The notes under the pieces are model-generated. The model made no database searches. It saw only the letters and a program-made list of their open reading frames with translations, and was not told the DNA's origin. From Zea mays (taxonomy: Eukaryota; Streptophyta; Magnoliopsida; Poales; Poaceae): DNA of 64,000 nt. Shown here piece after piece: positions 33,701 to 44,100 of the stretch (its first letter is position 1; every line of letters starts with the position of its first letter). Made by a program: the position numbers and the translations under genes. The stretch is taken from positions 12,338,850 to 12,402,849 of the forward strand of contig NC_050102.1 of assembly GCF_902167145.1 (NCBI RefSeq). Reading direction: 5' to 3'.

Positions 33701-33901
33701 CCAAGGTCGATCTTCGGAATCTTCACCACCACTTTCTACATCATAGCTGTCACTATCACCAGTGTCTTCAGAGAGGCCCTCTAAAATCTCCTTACTAATC
33801 TTCTCTGTGTTTGTCTTTGCTATTGATTCAAGGAAGCCGAGATTCATCTCTTCGGAAAGGCTTAGCTTCGACTCAGCGACAGTTTTCTTGTCTTCAGACA
33901 T
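30762..33901 (-). pseudogene. Antisense ORF of J (putative gypsy-type transposon / Transposase_28-like protein), spliced
   Basis: Minus strand, three exons by conserved splice signals: 33901-31868 (AAAG|GTGCAA), 31780-30989 (acceptor TTTTTTTGCAG, donor ATAG|GTATTG) and 30916-30762. Phases fit (0 and 1). Start is MSEDKKTVAESKLSLSEE; the longer frame to 34012 has no earlier ATG. Residues 120-420 carry FLKAGLRLPLSSF, LHQITPEAIIRMGIFVWA and IGTRDLIQEHIAFRVWP, the pattern of Pfam Transposase_28-type ORFs that Tat elements encode antisense to gag-pol. Then comes a Glu/Lys/Pro-rich linker and a coiled coil in exon 2. One base is missing in the A run at 31474-31479, shifting the frame in exon 2. Function is unknown. 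Confidence 0.75.
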
Positions 33902-34012
33902 CTTCGAAAATGCTGAGAAGGTGCTCTCAAAGCCGAAGCTTAAAAATTTAAAAAGCCAACCAAATGTTGGTGCACAAGAGCTAAAAATTGAGTAAGAAAG
34001 AACAGATGGCAA

Positions 34013-34207
34013 GAAAGCGTGCCAAATGAACCCGTGGTGAGTTCTTATTTATACGCCTAGCGTGCTGAGAACTGGAGGGTCCCGCTTGTCAGTGACTGTT
34101 GCTATTCTAGCAAAGGGAAGGTGTTTTTCGGACCTTCGGCTTAAGACCTTCGTCCATGTCGCAATATAAATTCATCATTCCAATAAATTAATATTGCGAG
34201 GGGCTAC
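34013..34207 (-). promoter_or_regulatory. Probable promoter/leader region of the J antisense ORF
   Basis: 195 bp between the antisense start and the 3' LTR. The plus-strand tract before the LTR (GCGAGGGGCTAC) is the polypurine tract. TTTATA at 34050 on the plus strand gives TATAAA on the minus strand at 34050-34055, 150 bp before the ATG at 33901: a plausible TATA box. Confidence 0.45.
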
Positions 34208-34888
34208 TGTTGGGGGCCTTCGGCTTCCGAAGGTCCTCAAAAACATGATTTGACAATGTTTTCCAAGTGAAATATGTGAACAGATATCTTTGGAATCAGA
34301 TCATGAGCATACAAGAGCATGGTCAGGACAAAGCTTGAGCGAGACGAAAGGTGATTATGACGTAGGACAAGGTGATCACGAAGCCGTGCAGGAAAGCTTC
34401 GGCACGACAGCAGAAAAGGGGAACCGACTTAAAGATGAAAAGGCAAATCAGACCTCGAAGAATTACTATAGAGTTATTAGCAAATGTAAAGGACATGAAT
34501 GTAATTCTACATGGGCTGCGTCCCTTGCCTATAAATAGATGAACAGTACTCCCGTACTGTTCACGCTGACTTGGCATTCGCTTTTTGCATCACGCCTGTA
34601 CCTTTACTTTCCGTCAAACCGAAGGTACATCTATAATTTGTTATTGTGAACATGGTAATGCAAATAAAAATAAGTTGATGATTATGTTTATGTTATTTTT
34701 CATATTTCATATATGAATTCTTTCTCATCATTTATTGTGCTTACGAAGGTTTTTCCTTCACAACCTTCGTCTGGAATTCATTATATCCGAAGGGAAATAA
34801 TGTCCCGAAGGACGAAGGGCTTTAACATTTAACACTTTTCATGTTGCCTTGTTCTTAACTCTTAGCATTTGAGAACAAGTCCCCAACA
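34208..34888 (+). repeat. 3' LTR of J
   Basis: 681 bp, same length as the 5' LTR, with about 12 substitutions. TATAAATA at 34530. Confidence 0.9.
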
Positions 34889-35206
34889 GTCCCTAAGGTT
34901 AACTTCCTTAGGATCGGCTTGGAACCTTGCACACATGCATACGGAAAGCATAATATCCGGTCGAGATGCACATAAATAGAGTAAAGATCCTATCATCGAC
35001 CAGTATACCTTTTGATCTACGGATTTACCTTCCGTGTCGAGGTCGAGATGCCCATTGGTTCCCATAGGTGTCTTGATGGGCTTGGCATCCTTCATTCCAA
35101 ACTTGGTGAGTATGTCTTGAATGTACTTCGTTTGGCTGATGAAGGTGCCCTCTTGGAGTTGCTCCACTTGAAAGCCTAGAAAATACTTCAACTCCCCCAT
35201 CATAGA
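34889..35206 (-). pseudogene. Copia I RT fragment between J and K
   Basis: Minus-strand frame GELKYFLGFQVEQLQEGTFI, TKYIQDILTKFGM, KPIKTPMGTN and YLCASRPDIMLSVCMCARFQ: the thumb/connection part of Copia RT. It is bounded by K at 35207 and J at 34888 and fits between the YVDD part (50165-50450) and RNase H (27545). Confidence 0.9.
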
Positions 35207-36064
35207 TGTAACACCCCAGGTGTTACCTTGGCTAGAGCCACCTTGGCACTAGAAGCTGTTTTCACAAGGGTAAAGACTTAGGGCACCACCTAGGAACTTT
35301 GGAGCTCATGTACTAATCAAGTTGCCAATGACATAAGAAGCATTACTCTAATCCTTGCACACTTACTACCTTGTATAATAGGGGGAGAAGAACCCTAGAC
35401 CTCTCCAAAGCCCTACCTTCCAACACCCTAAGTAAGGGGGGAAAGAGAGTGAACAAGTGGGCAAAACATGGGTAACCTTTGCCCAAACCCTAAGCAACAT
35501 TATAACCATCAATTAAGGGAGGGAAATATTGCAAAAAGGCCCCTGGAGAAACCCCAATTCAAATCTCCAAGTGGAGAGAGAGCTAGAGCTCTCTATTTCC
35601 CTCTAAGTCACATTTTAGCCCTAATTCAAAGACCAGCCGTGTTCACTTCAAAGATGGCGCCAAAACCACTTGGGTTCTATACCAAAAATGTGCTATACCA
35701 CTTAAGGCACCCCCTGGAAAAATTTGAGACCGAGACTCAGACATTTGACAACACTTGACATCAGTTTTGTCGCTGAGCGGGCAGTGAGACAAGCCAGATT
35801 TGGCGCCCGTCTATCTCTCGATCTAGGGCGTATCATCCCTTGGAACTCACACATGTGAGATAGCCCTAGGTGCCAGGAGGAGGTCTGCGTCGGATTCATG
35901 GCGAGATTCGCACGTTTGCGATCTCTGGAGACGTTTGAACACTGGAAGAAACTCACCTCCACGTGTTCGACGCCTTCTGCCCGCGCCAGAGCACGCTCAC
36001 GCGCGCCCCCGCACGCCCCGCGCCGCGCCCGAGCCAAACCCGCGCCGTGGCCCGCGCCCGAGCT

Positions 36065-36071
36065 TATAAAG
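36065..36071 (+). promoter_or_regulatory. LTR K TATA box (5' LTR)
   Basis: TATAAAG preceded by GCCCGAGCT and followed by a pyrimidine-rich start region; copied at 46671 in the 3' LTR. Confidence 0.65.
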
Positions 36072-38027
36072 CCCTCCCAGGCTTCGGCTACACCCTTCCG
36101 CGCACCCTCCACACCTCACCGGAGTTAGCTCGCCGCCGTTTGCCCGTGCGCAGCGAGTCCGCGGCCGCCCAACCCCTCTGCCGCCATAGACCGGCCAGCA
36201 GAGCCATCCCCAACCCCGTCCTGCCCTCGGAGAAGCTTGTGCACACCTCCGTGAGGCTCCCTGAGCAAGGAATCGGAGTTTCCTTCGCCGGAGAAGCCAG
36301 TCCACGCTCGCCGGAGCTCTCACCCCCGCCGAAGTACGTGGACCGGGTAAACCACTCTACCACCCTTCGATTCCTTGTGCACACAGTCGCTGCGTGACCC
36401 CGTGATGCTCACCGTGCCCTCGGATTGCACCAGTTCGCCTTGGTTTGGCCGGTATACTCGCCGCCGACGAGGACACCCGCCTGCACGCGTGGACCGGGCG
36501 ATTCCGACCACCTCCGACGCCGAGCCGTACCTCGACGTGACCGCCAGAGTCTCCCCGAGCCAACCCCACCCTTCGCCGGACCTCCCTCGCCGTCGGTAAG
36601 CCGCGCCGCCCTTTTCTTTCCCGCGGTTACTGTTTCAGTGAGGGGAAGGACTGCGGGTGAGAGGGAAGGAAGGTCAGGGGGTTTTGTGAAATGTCAGAGA
36701 CCCAGGGGAATAGTGGCGTGGGGGTAGATTTGTGAGGGTGGATTTAGTTTAAACCCAGGGACCTCGGTGTAAACTGTTTTTCCAGAAAACCTTAATTAAA
36801 TCTGTTTTTAATTTGGACAGCAACTTTGAAAATGCATAACTTCTGTTTAAATCATCCAAATTTGGTCAAACCAATTTTGTCAGACTCCAATTAATGTAAC
36901 CTATTTAAGAAAAATATAAAACCCTTTGGTACTGTGGAAAACTTAAAAGTTCTGATTTAATGTTAGTTTTGGCCAAAAGCTAAATAATAGTAAGAAAAAT
37001 AGTTAGGATATTTGACTAGGGTTAGGAAAATTTGGAGAAGTTTATATTTACCTAGTAACCTGTTTAAAAATGTTAAACCTCTCTGTCCACTCCATTTAAG
37101 TTAGTTTTACCCATTATTCTATAATATGCTTAAGGATAAGGAAAATAGAAAATGTAATTTAATTAATGAACCAGAGAGTACCCCTATTTTTGTTAGGTTA
37201 TTTATTCAATATAGTTCACTAGAAAAATATATCATACCATGTTTTAGTGTAAAATAAATAAAATCTTATTTGTTTTAATAAAACAAGTGAAACTTAGAAA
37301 AACTCTACAAAAACAACCCCAAGGTAAAAACACCCCCACCCTTGGGATAACTATTATTTTATTAGGAAGAACTTAAGAAAAATATGAAATCTGCTGTTTG
37401 ACATTTTTCAAATAATAATGTAGTAGAAAGTGCCTTTTTGACATTAAAACTTAAGAAAATCATAACTAAATAACCATCCCTTAGTTTTCTGTGATTTTTA
37501 GCACAGAGGCCTATTATTACCAGAGGATGCCAACAAAAATAACCTTTAGGACAGAACCTACCCCCAACTATGAGGTGTAGTGTAAAGTGGCCCTTTTTGC
37601 CTAACTTTTGTTATTTTTGTTTAAAGCCTAGCCTTGGTACTTAAAGCCTCAACTTCTTAAAACAAGTTAGAATAGCAAAGGGCAACCCACTGAAATTTTT
37701 ACAGAATTTTTTGGAAATTATTAAAACCTTGTTGTAGTTCAAACCTACCCTAAAAACCCTAAATGGAAATTAAAGAAAGGAAAATGAATAAGGGAACTTA
37801 ATGTCATCCTAAACACTTTATAAAATTGTTCCCTGAAATCTATGAAGACAATACCAATCCACTAGGTTATCCTCACTGAAAACCCAAGCCTAAGTAGTAT
37901 CAAGCCTAACCCACTGGAAGCCCCGCATGACTGAGAAAACCCTAAGTTACTTCTTGACTTAGTTTCTTTTACATAATGTTATTAAATCATGCATAATCAT
38001 GACATACATGTTCATTGCATTCGATAG

Positions 38028-39237
38028 ACTGTAATCTTGCTGACGGAGAGTACATCCTCGTGCCGGAGCAAGGAGCTGCTCAGGAGGTAGCCCCAGATCC
38101 AGCACCCGAGCCTGCACCAGAGGACCTGCCTGCCACTGCTTTGGAAGGCAAGCCCCGGTTTTATGCATAACCTGTTATTATACTATTTTACTTCACTTAA
38201 TGCTTGTAGGATTGATTGTGCACTTAAGTGTAGGAATTGTTTGAAACCCTAGTTGCATGATCTCAGGAATCCCATTGAGATGGATACTAGTATGCTAGGT
38301 CGAGTAGTTGCTTTACTTAATTAGGATCTCGGTAGAAGACGAGTGATTTTTCTAGCACTCGCGCGAGATCAGGAAATTGATTGTACCCACTTTCACACTG
38401 TCATGATACTAGTTGGTGGACAACAATCCATGGGGATTGATTGTCTACGGGATAAAATGTGAATAAGGATTAAGGTGTGGTACCGTGAGTCAAGCGTTTG
38501 AACGTACTAAGCACATGCCGAGAAATATGGTAAATCGGTAAGCCTAGTAACTGAGTGAACCTGGCAGTGGACATATCCCCTCACGCGTCCTGAGACGAGG
38601 TCTCCCATTCCGGTTATGGTGGGTACAAGTGCGGTCACTGCACGACGGCCAGTCGGGGTCAGTGGGGCATTGTACGCCAAGGCGGTGAGCCCTGATCTGC
38701 TGACGGGGAATCGATGGGGACGGTTGATGTGTGTGGGGACGGAGTGCCCCTGCATGTCGTGTGTTTAGGTTTACCTTGCAAGGATAAAAACTCGATTCGA
38801 ATCGTCTGCTTCTCGCAGCTAATGAGACTGCTTGATCCATGCTGCTACATTGAGTAACAAGTGGAATGATGCGGAGATGATATAAGATGTTGATTGCTAA
38901 AATGTTTGCTACTTTGTATGAATAGATAGTACACTTTTAGCCTTAAGAGAGTCACACTTAATTTTGACTAAATTAAAATCTTGATTTAGAAACTCAACTA
39001 GTGCTTTTGGCAACCAAACCCCACAGCCAAACAGCTGCATGTCTAGAGGTAGAGGAGTAGATTCCTCACACCGGGTAAGTCTAGCTGAGTATTAGTATAC
39101 TCAGCCTTGCTTGTGGCATAATTTTTACAGGTTCTCTGGAGGAGATGGTTGCTGGGATAACTTGGCCGTCCACCTTGCCACCGGGTTGGACTGTTGAGTG
39201 GGACCCTGCCTCGACTGAGGAGGAGCAAGAGGAGTGA
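38028..39237 (+). other. Candidate two-exon small ORF in the 5' LTR of K
   Basis: Segment 38028-38147 follows TTGCATTCGATAG and is open, containing LADGEYILVPEQGAAQEVAP, a Pro/Ala/Glu repeat (DPAPEPAPED) and LEG at a GAAG|GCAAGC donor. A 983-bp intron ends TAATTTTTACAG. Segment 39131-39237 continues in phase 1 as GSLEEMVAGITWPSTLPPGW and ends EEEQEE-stop. Both segments are open again in the 3' LTR (48634-48753, 49737-49843). The layout, GC donor and phase match F and H, but the protein sequence does not. The upstream exon carrying the start codon is not established: the donor at 36595 does not give a compatible phase with the ATG at 36405. Confidence 0.35.
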
Positions 39238-39560
39238 TGGGACAGGCTTCCCCATCTCTCTGTTTAATGACCATTAGTTTTATTCCGCTGCACTTCGAAC
39301 AATGATGGATACTTTTGCAAAAACTCCGATGATGATGCTGGTGATGTAATAATTTAACATTATGGCATGTATGGTTTTATGCTTTATTGTATTTGCTCTG
39401 TGACTCACCTTCGAGTGAGATTGTGGTACTTGATCCTGTCAGTGGCCGTGTCGGACTAGATCCGAGGGATTGACGAGTTATTCCCATTTAAGTGTGGTCT
39501 AGCCTCTGAGGCGGGATTTGGGCACTTAAGTTGGAATAATTCGGGCAGTTCCGCCACAGC

Positions 39561-39572
39561 TGGTATCGGAGC
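39561..39572 (+). other. Primer binding site of K (initiator tRNA-Met type)
   Basis: TGGTATCGGAGC two bases after the LTR. Confidence 0.88.
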
Positions 39573-39967
39573 TTGTACCACCACAGAGGAATCAATAAAA
39601 TGTAAATACCATCAATTTTCCAAGTAAAATTTGATAGAAACAATGTTGGATAGATAGTGGGGCGAGCAGGATAGACCTAGGACGTGAAGCCTTAGGGTAA
39701 TAGAAGGGTAGCTAGGTGGCTAAGTAACTAGGCCCTACAGGCCACTTTTACAGGATGGGAGTTCCTCCCTATTCCTTTTATCTTGTTGTGAGGTCGATCA
39801 GGACGAGCATGCATGCATTCATGATTAAGCAAATGGATAACTGAGTAAGGACTTAAAAACAAGATAACAACCCAGTACCTTTTCATTTAACTAGAGAGAG
39901 GCTGCGTTTTATTTTCCTTGTTCTTTTTATAATTCTTTTTCTTTTACTTACGCTTAACCGTACACAG
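39573..39967 (+). other. Leader of K
   Basis: About 395 bp of noncoding leader between the primer site and the extra ORF, likely including the packaging signal; no motif recognised. Confidence 0.5.
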
Positions 39968-40837
39968 ATGACTTCCCACGGATCCTCCGATGACGGAAAT
40001 GCACTGACCCACACTGACGGACTTGCACGAGAGGGCTTTCCCCGCATTTTGTGGGAAGTACTTCAGGGGGCCGGATACACGACACCCCCTCAGTACACGG
40101 TGCAACAATTCGAGAAGCACCGGGTGCCCCGCTGTAGAGTGAGGATGACTTTGGAGCCTCATCCCCTGCAGCCAGGCTGGCGCTCCTTGGACTCCGAGTC
40201 TTTCGGGTACCAGGCAGAGGACACGATCGAGGCGATCGCTCTGCATGGGTTGACTACCTTCTGCGGATTCCATCCCTTGGAGCTGGCTACCCACCCCATT
40301 GGCTTGTTCCCCGCTGAGAAGGAGGACGACCCAATGTGGAAGGATCAGGTGGAGCATGCCAAGGACATCTGGGCCATCTACCCAGGTCAGACTGCGCATT
40401 TGACAGTACGGTGCATGAATGCTCTGTACCGTCTGCAGGTGATGCGCGGTGAGGCAATGTCCCATCTGATGGCACTGCTGGAGGCAACAAAGATCACGCT
40501 GGATAACAGAGAGGAGCTCGTGGTTGACCTATCTCAGGAAATGGTGGAGAAGGACTTGCAGGTGGAGCAGCTATCCACTGATATTCAGGAGTTGGAGGAG
40601 CTGGTAGGCACCCGAGAGAACACCATCGAGGTTCTCGAGGATCAGCTCATTAACACTCAGCAGCAGCTTGCTGAGGCTAACGAGCACCTGGACATGCATC
40701 ACCAGGAGATCCAGGACCAGGAGGCCAACGAGGACGTCGACATTGAGGGAGGAGATGAGCCTGCCTCTAGTGTGGACACTGCTGGCTCGGGAAGACCACC
40801 TTCCCCCGAGTCGAGTGTTGCTTCGTTCGCTCACTAG
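39968..40837 (+). CDS. Extra ORF of K upstream of gag (coiled-coil protein)
   Basis: 289 codons, starting MTSHGSSDDGNALTHTDG. Residues 1-160 look globular, with several conserved-looking aromatic positions (GYQAEDTIEAIALHGL, DIWAIYPGQTAHLT). Residues about 165-248 form a heptad-rich coiled coil (LSTDIQELEELVGTRENTIE). The tail is acidic and Ser/Pro-rich. No zinc knuckle or catalytic motif is seen, so it is not gag. It is intact in a young element, on the gag-pol strand, and followed by 305 bp of spacer before gag. Extra sense ORFs near gag are reported in some plant Gypsy groups, but I cannot assign this protein a function. It could assist particle assembly or targeting; this is a guess. Confidence 0.8.
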   Translation: MTSHGSSDDGNALTHTDGLAREGFPRILWEVLQGAGYTTPPQYTVQQFEKHRVPRCRVRMTLEPHPLQPGWRSLDSESFGYQAEDTIEAIALHGLTTFCGFHPLELATHPIGLFPAEKEDDPMWKDQVEHAKDIWAIYPGQTAHLTVRCMNALYRLQVMRGEAMSHLMALLEATKITLDNREELVVDLSQEMVEKDLQVEQLSTDIQELEELVGTRENTIEVLEDQLINTQQQLAEANEHLDMHHQEIQDQEANEDVDIEGGDEPASSVDTAGSGRPPSPESSVASFAH

Positions 40838-41142
40838 GTGTCCAGGGTAGGCTTAGAAGTTGGACAGTCGGACTCCTCGCAGCTAGCTTAGCTTTTGCAC
40901 CCTTGGGGTACTAGGCTAGTTAGAGTTGAGTCATTTTGGAACAATTTGATGTAATCGTGTTAAACTCTCTTGGGAGCTTGTTTGATGGATGCTTTTATCA
41001 GTTTAATTTTTGGAAGGAAGAAGTTATGCCTCTTAAAATCCCTTTTGTTGAAGTCAGAGTCTATCATGCTGTTTTAACTTTTTCCCCGTGATGAAATCTT
41101 GAAATTGGAACTATGGTGTTAAGTAAGTCTGTGGTTTTTCAG
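40838..41142 (+). other. K spacer between extra ORF and gag
   Basis: 305 bp, T-rich before the gag ATG. It contains a possible acceptor (GTGGTTTTTCAG at 41142), so gag-pol might be expressed from a spliced RNA. Confidence 0.45.
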
Positions 41143-44100
41143 ATGGCCGGGAGGCAGCGTCGTGGCCAGAACGAGCGCGTTCCTCCACCGCCACCACCAC
41201 CTCCCACTCTGCAGGAGCTCATGGCTCAGCAGAATGAGATCCTGAGGCAGCTGGCTCAACGCCAGCCACCACCTCAGCATTATGGTGGTGGGGACCACCA
41301 ACGTCACCCGCGGCGGCCGCATATCAGGAATTCCTCAGCACCCAGCCTCCATTGTTCACAAGGGCGGAGGACCCACTTGATGCAGATGTGTGGCTGCGAG
41401 TGGTGGAATCCAAATTCCCACTGCTCCATGGAGTTTGCTCAGAGGTCACCAAAGTCAGGTTCGCCACCCAGCAGCTTCGCGGACCTGCAAGGACTTGGTG
41501 GGATCATTTTCTTGCTATGCAGCCAGAGGACCGAGAGGTGGAGTGGAGGGAGTTCAAGGCAGCTTTTAGAGGACACCATATACCAGCCGGGATCATGGAC
41601 AGGAAGCTCAATGAGTTCTTGGCACTCACTCAGGGCAACAGGACAGTGTTGCAGTATGCCCAGGCCTTTAATGAGTTGTGCCAGTACGCGGGATATCATG
41701 CGGATACAGATGAGAAGAAGAGGGACAGATTCAGAAGGGGGCTCAGCACTAAGCTCCAGGATCGTCTCAACACCGTCAGGGCCAACAGCTACAATGAGTT
41801 GGTAAACATGGCTATCTCCCACGAGGACTGCATTACAACTAGGCAGGCAGAGAAAAAGAGGAAGACCCCTGTGGCAGGACCCTCAGCTCAGCCACAGCGC
41901 TTCAGAATTGTGTCCGACACCCAGGGCAGGGGACCCCAGCAGCAGCAAGGGCGATGGGTAATCCGACCTCAGCAGCAGCAGCAGCAGGCACCCAACCGCA
42001 CCCAATTTCCAGCTCAGAGGAGCAATCAGCAGCAGCAGCAGTACCGCCAGGCCAATGACAACAGATGCTTCACATGTGGCAACACTGGGCATTATGCCAA
42101 GAATTGCCCCAGGAACCAACAGAGGCAGGGGCATAATGCAAATCAGAACCAAGGCAAGAGGCAGAAGGTGCAAGTAAGGCAAGGCAGGCTAAACTTCACC
42201 ACCATGGCTGACATTCCAGAGGGAGCACCCGTCATGACTGGTATCTTTACAGTTTTGAATTATCCTGCTATTATTCTATTTGATTCTGGTGCATCGCATA
42301 GTTTTATTAGTGCAAAGTTTAGCGCCAAATGCCAGTTGCCCTTTCACCACACCGATGGGGGCATTACAATTTCAACCCCAGGAGGCAGAGTTGCCACTTA
42401 CCAAATTAACAAGAATGTGCCTATAAAGTTTGGTAGTCTGATAATTAAAGCCAGCCTTCTCATTTTGGGGTTGGAGAGTGTGGACATTATATTGGGAACT
42501 GACTGGTTGACCAGAAATCAGGCTGTGATGGATATTTCGGCTAGAGCCATAGAGGTGCACTCACCAACTGGTGGTGAGACCACACTGTATTTGCCTGACC
42601 AGGGTTGTACCCGATCTTGTGCTTTTGTTATGTTAGAATCCCCAGTGGAAAAGATCCCAGTGGTCCGTAACTATCCGGATGTTTTTCCGGAGGAATTGCC
42701 GGGAATGCCACCTGACCGAGATATTGAGTTCGCAATTGAGTTGCAGCCCGGGACCGCTCCTATCTCCAAGAGACCCTATAGGATGCCTCCCGCGGAATTG
42801 GCAGAATTGAAGAAACAATTGCAAGAGTTGTTGGACAAGGGGTTTATTCGTCCAAGCACTTCACCATGGGGATGTCCAGCATTATTTGTGAAGAAAAAGG
42901 ATGAGAGTTTGAGGATGTGTGTTGACTACCGTCCTCTCAATGCGGTAACTATTAAGAACAAATACCCACTGCCCCGCATTGATGTTCTGTTCGATCAATT
43001 GGTAGGAGCCAAGGTATTCTCCAAGATAGACCTTCGCTCAGGATACCATCAGATCAAGATCCGTGCTAGAGATATTCCCAAGACGGCTTTCTCTACCAGA
43101 TATGGACTGTATGAGTTTCTGGTGATGTCTTTTGGGCTGACCAATGCCCCGGCTTATTTCATGTACCTGATGAATTCAGTGTTTATGCCAGAATTGGATA
43201 AGTTCGTGGTTGTCTTCATTGATGATATTCTGGTTTATTCCAAAAATGAAGACGAACATGCTGAGCTCCTGCACATTGTGCTTCAACGACTGCGCGATCA
43301 TCATCTTTATGCTAAGTTGTCTAAGTGTGAGTTTTGGCTGAAGGAGATCAAATTCTTGGGTCACACAATTTCTCAAGATGGGATATCAGTTGATCCTGAG
43401 AAGGTGCAGGAGGTGATGGGTTGGAAACCCCCGACCACAGTAAAGCAGATTCGGAGTTTTCTGGGATTGGCAGGGTATTATCGACGATTTATTCCGGATT
43501 TCTCCAGAATTGCTAAGCCAATGACTGAACTCTTGAAGAAGGGAGTCAAATTTGATTGGAGCCAAAAGTGTGAAGGTGCATTCCATACCTTGAGGCAGCA
43601 TTTGACAACAGCCCCAGTGCTAGCTCAACCCGACAATACCAAGCCATTTGAAGTTTACTGTGATGCTTCTGGTACTGGTTTGGGATGTGTCTTGATGCAA
43701 GAGAGCAGAGTGATTGCTTATGCTTCCCGGGCACTCAGGCCCCATGAGCAGAACTACCCTACACATGATCTAGAATTGGCAGCTGTAGTTCATGCTCTTA
43801 AGATATGGAGACACTACCGGATGGGAGCTCACTGTAACATCTACACGGATCACAAGAGTCTCAAATACATCTTCACTCAGGCAGATCTGAACATGAGGCA
43901 AAGGAGATGGTTAGAGTTGATCAAGGATTATGATTTAGAAGTGCATTACCACCCAGGTAAGGCCAATGTTGTGGCAGATGCCTTGAGCAGAAAGGCCCAG
44001 TGTAATTGTATGAGCATGGATGTGGGAGTGACCACCCTATGTGATGAGTTGTGTAAGTTGAACCTGGAAGTTGTTTCTTCGGGTAACCTAAGCTATATCT

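Larger units (their letters stand above)
27546..34888 (+). mobile_element. Tat-like Gypsy element J: gag and antisense ORF, no pol
   Basis: 7,343 bp, LTRs 27546-28226 and 34208-34888 (681 bp each, TGTTGGGG to CCCCAACA), flanked by GGCCC and GTCCC, a duplication with one mismatch. Content: tRNA-Lys-type primer site, a broken gag, a 64-bp tandem repeat, and a spliced antisense ORF. Protease, RT and integrase are absent. About 12 differences between the LTRs by eye (1.8 percent) imply an age of the order of 0.7 My at 1.3e-8 per site per year. The layout resembles the maize Zeon half of the Cinful/Zeon pair; that name is a suggestion. Confidence 0.88.
35207..39558 (+). repeat. 5' LTR of K
   Basis: TGTAACACCCCAGG to TTCCGCCACA. 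U3 about 860 bp, TATA box 36065, GC-rich leader to 36600 ending in a strong donor (GTCG|GTAAG at 36595), AT-rich intron-like 36600-38027, exon-like 38028-38147, intron-like 38148-39130, exon-like 39131-39237, then about 320 bp to the end. ORFs on both strands around 35700-36730 are GC-rich noise. Confidence 0.93.

Noticed and set aside
35702..36727. ORFs on both strands in the K LTR leader
   Set aside because: GC-rich promoter/leader region; the frames differ between the two LTR copies (for example a TAG appears in the 3' copy) and carry no domain.
41883..42182. Minus-strand leucine-rich ORF opposite K gag
   Set aside because: Mirror of the CAG/glutamine-rich gag sequence; a shadow frame.
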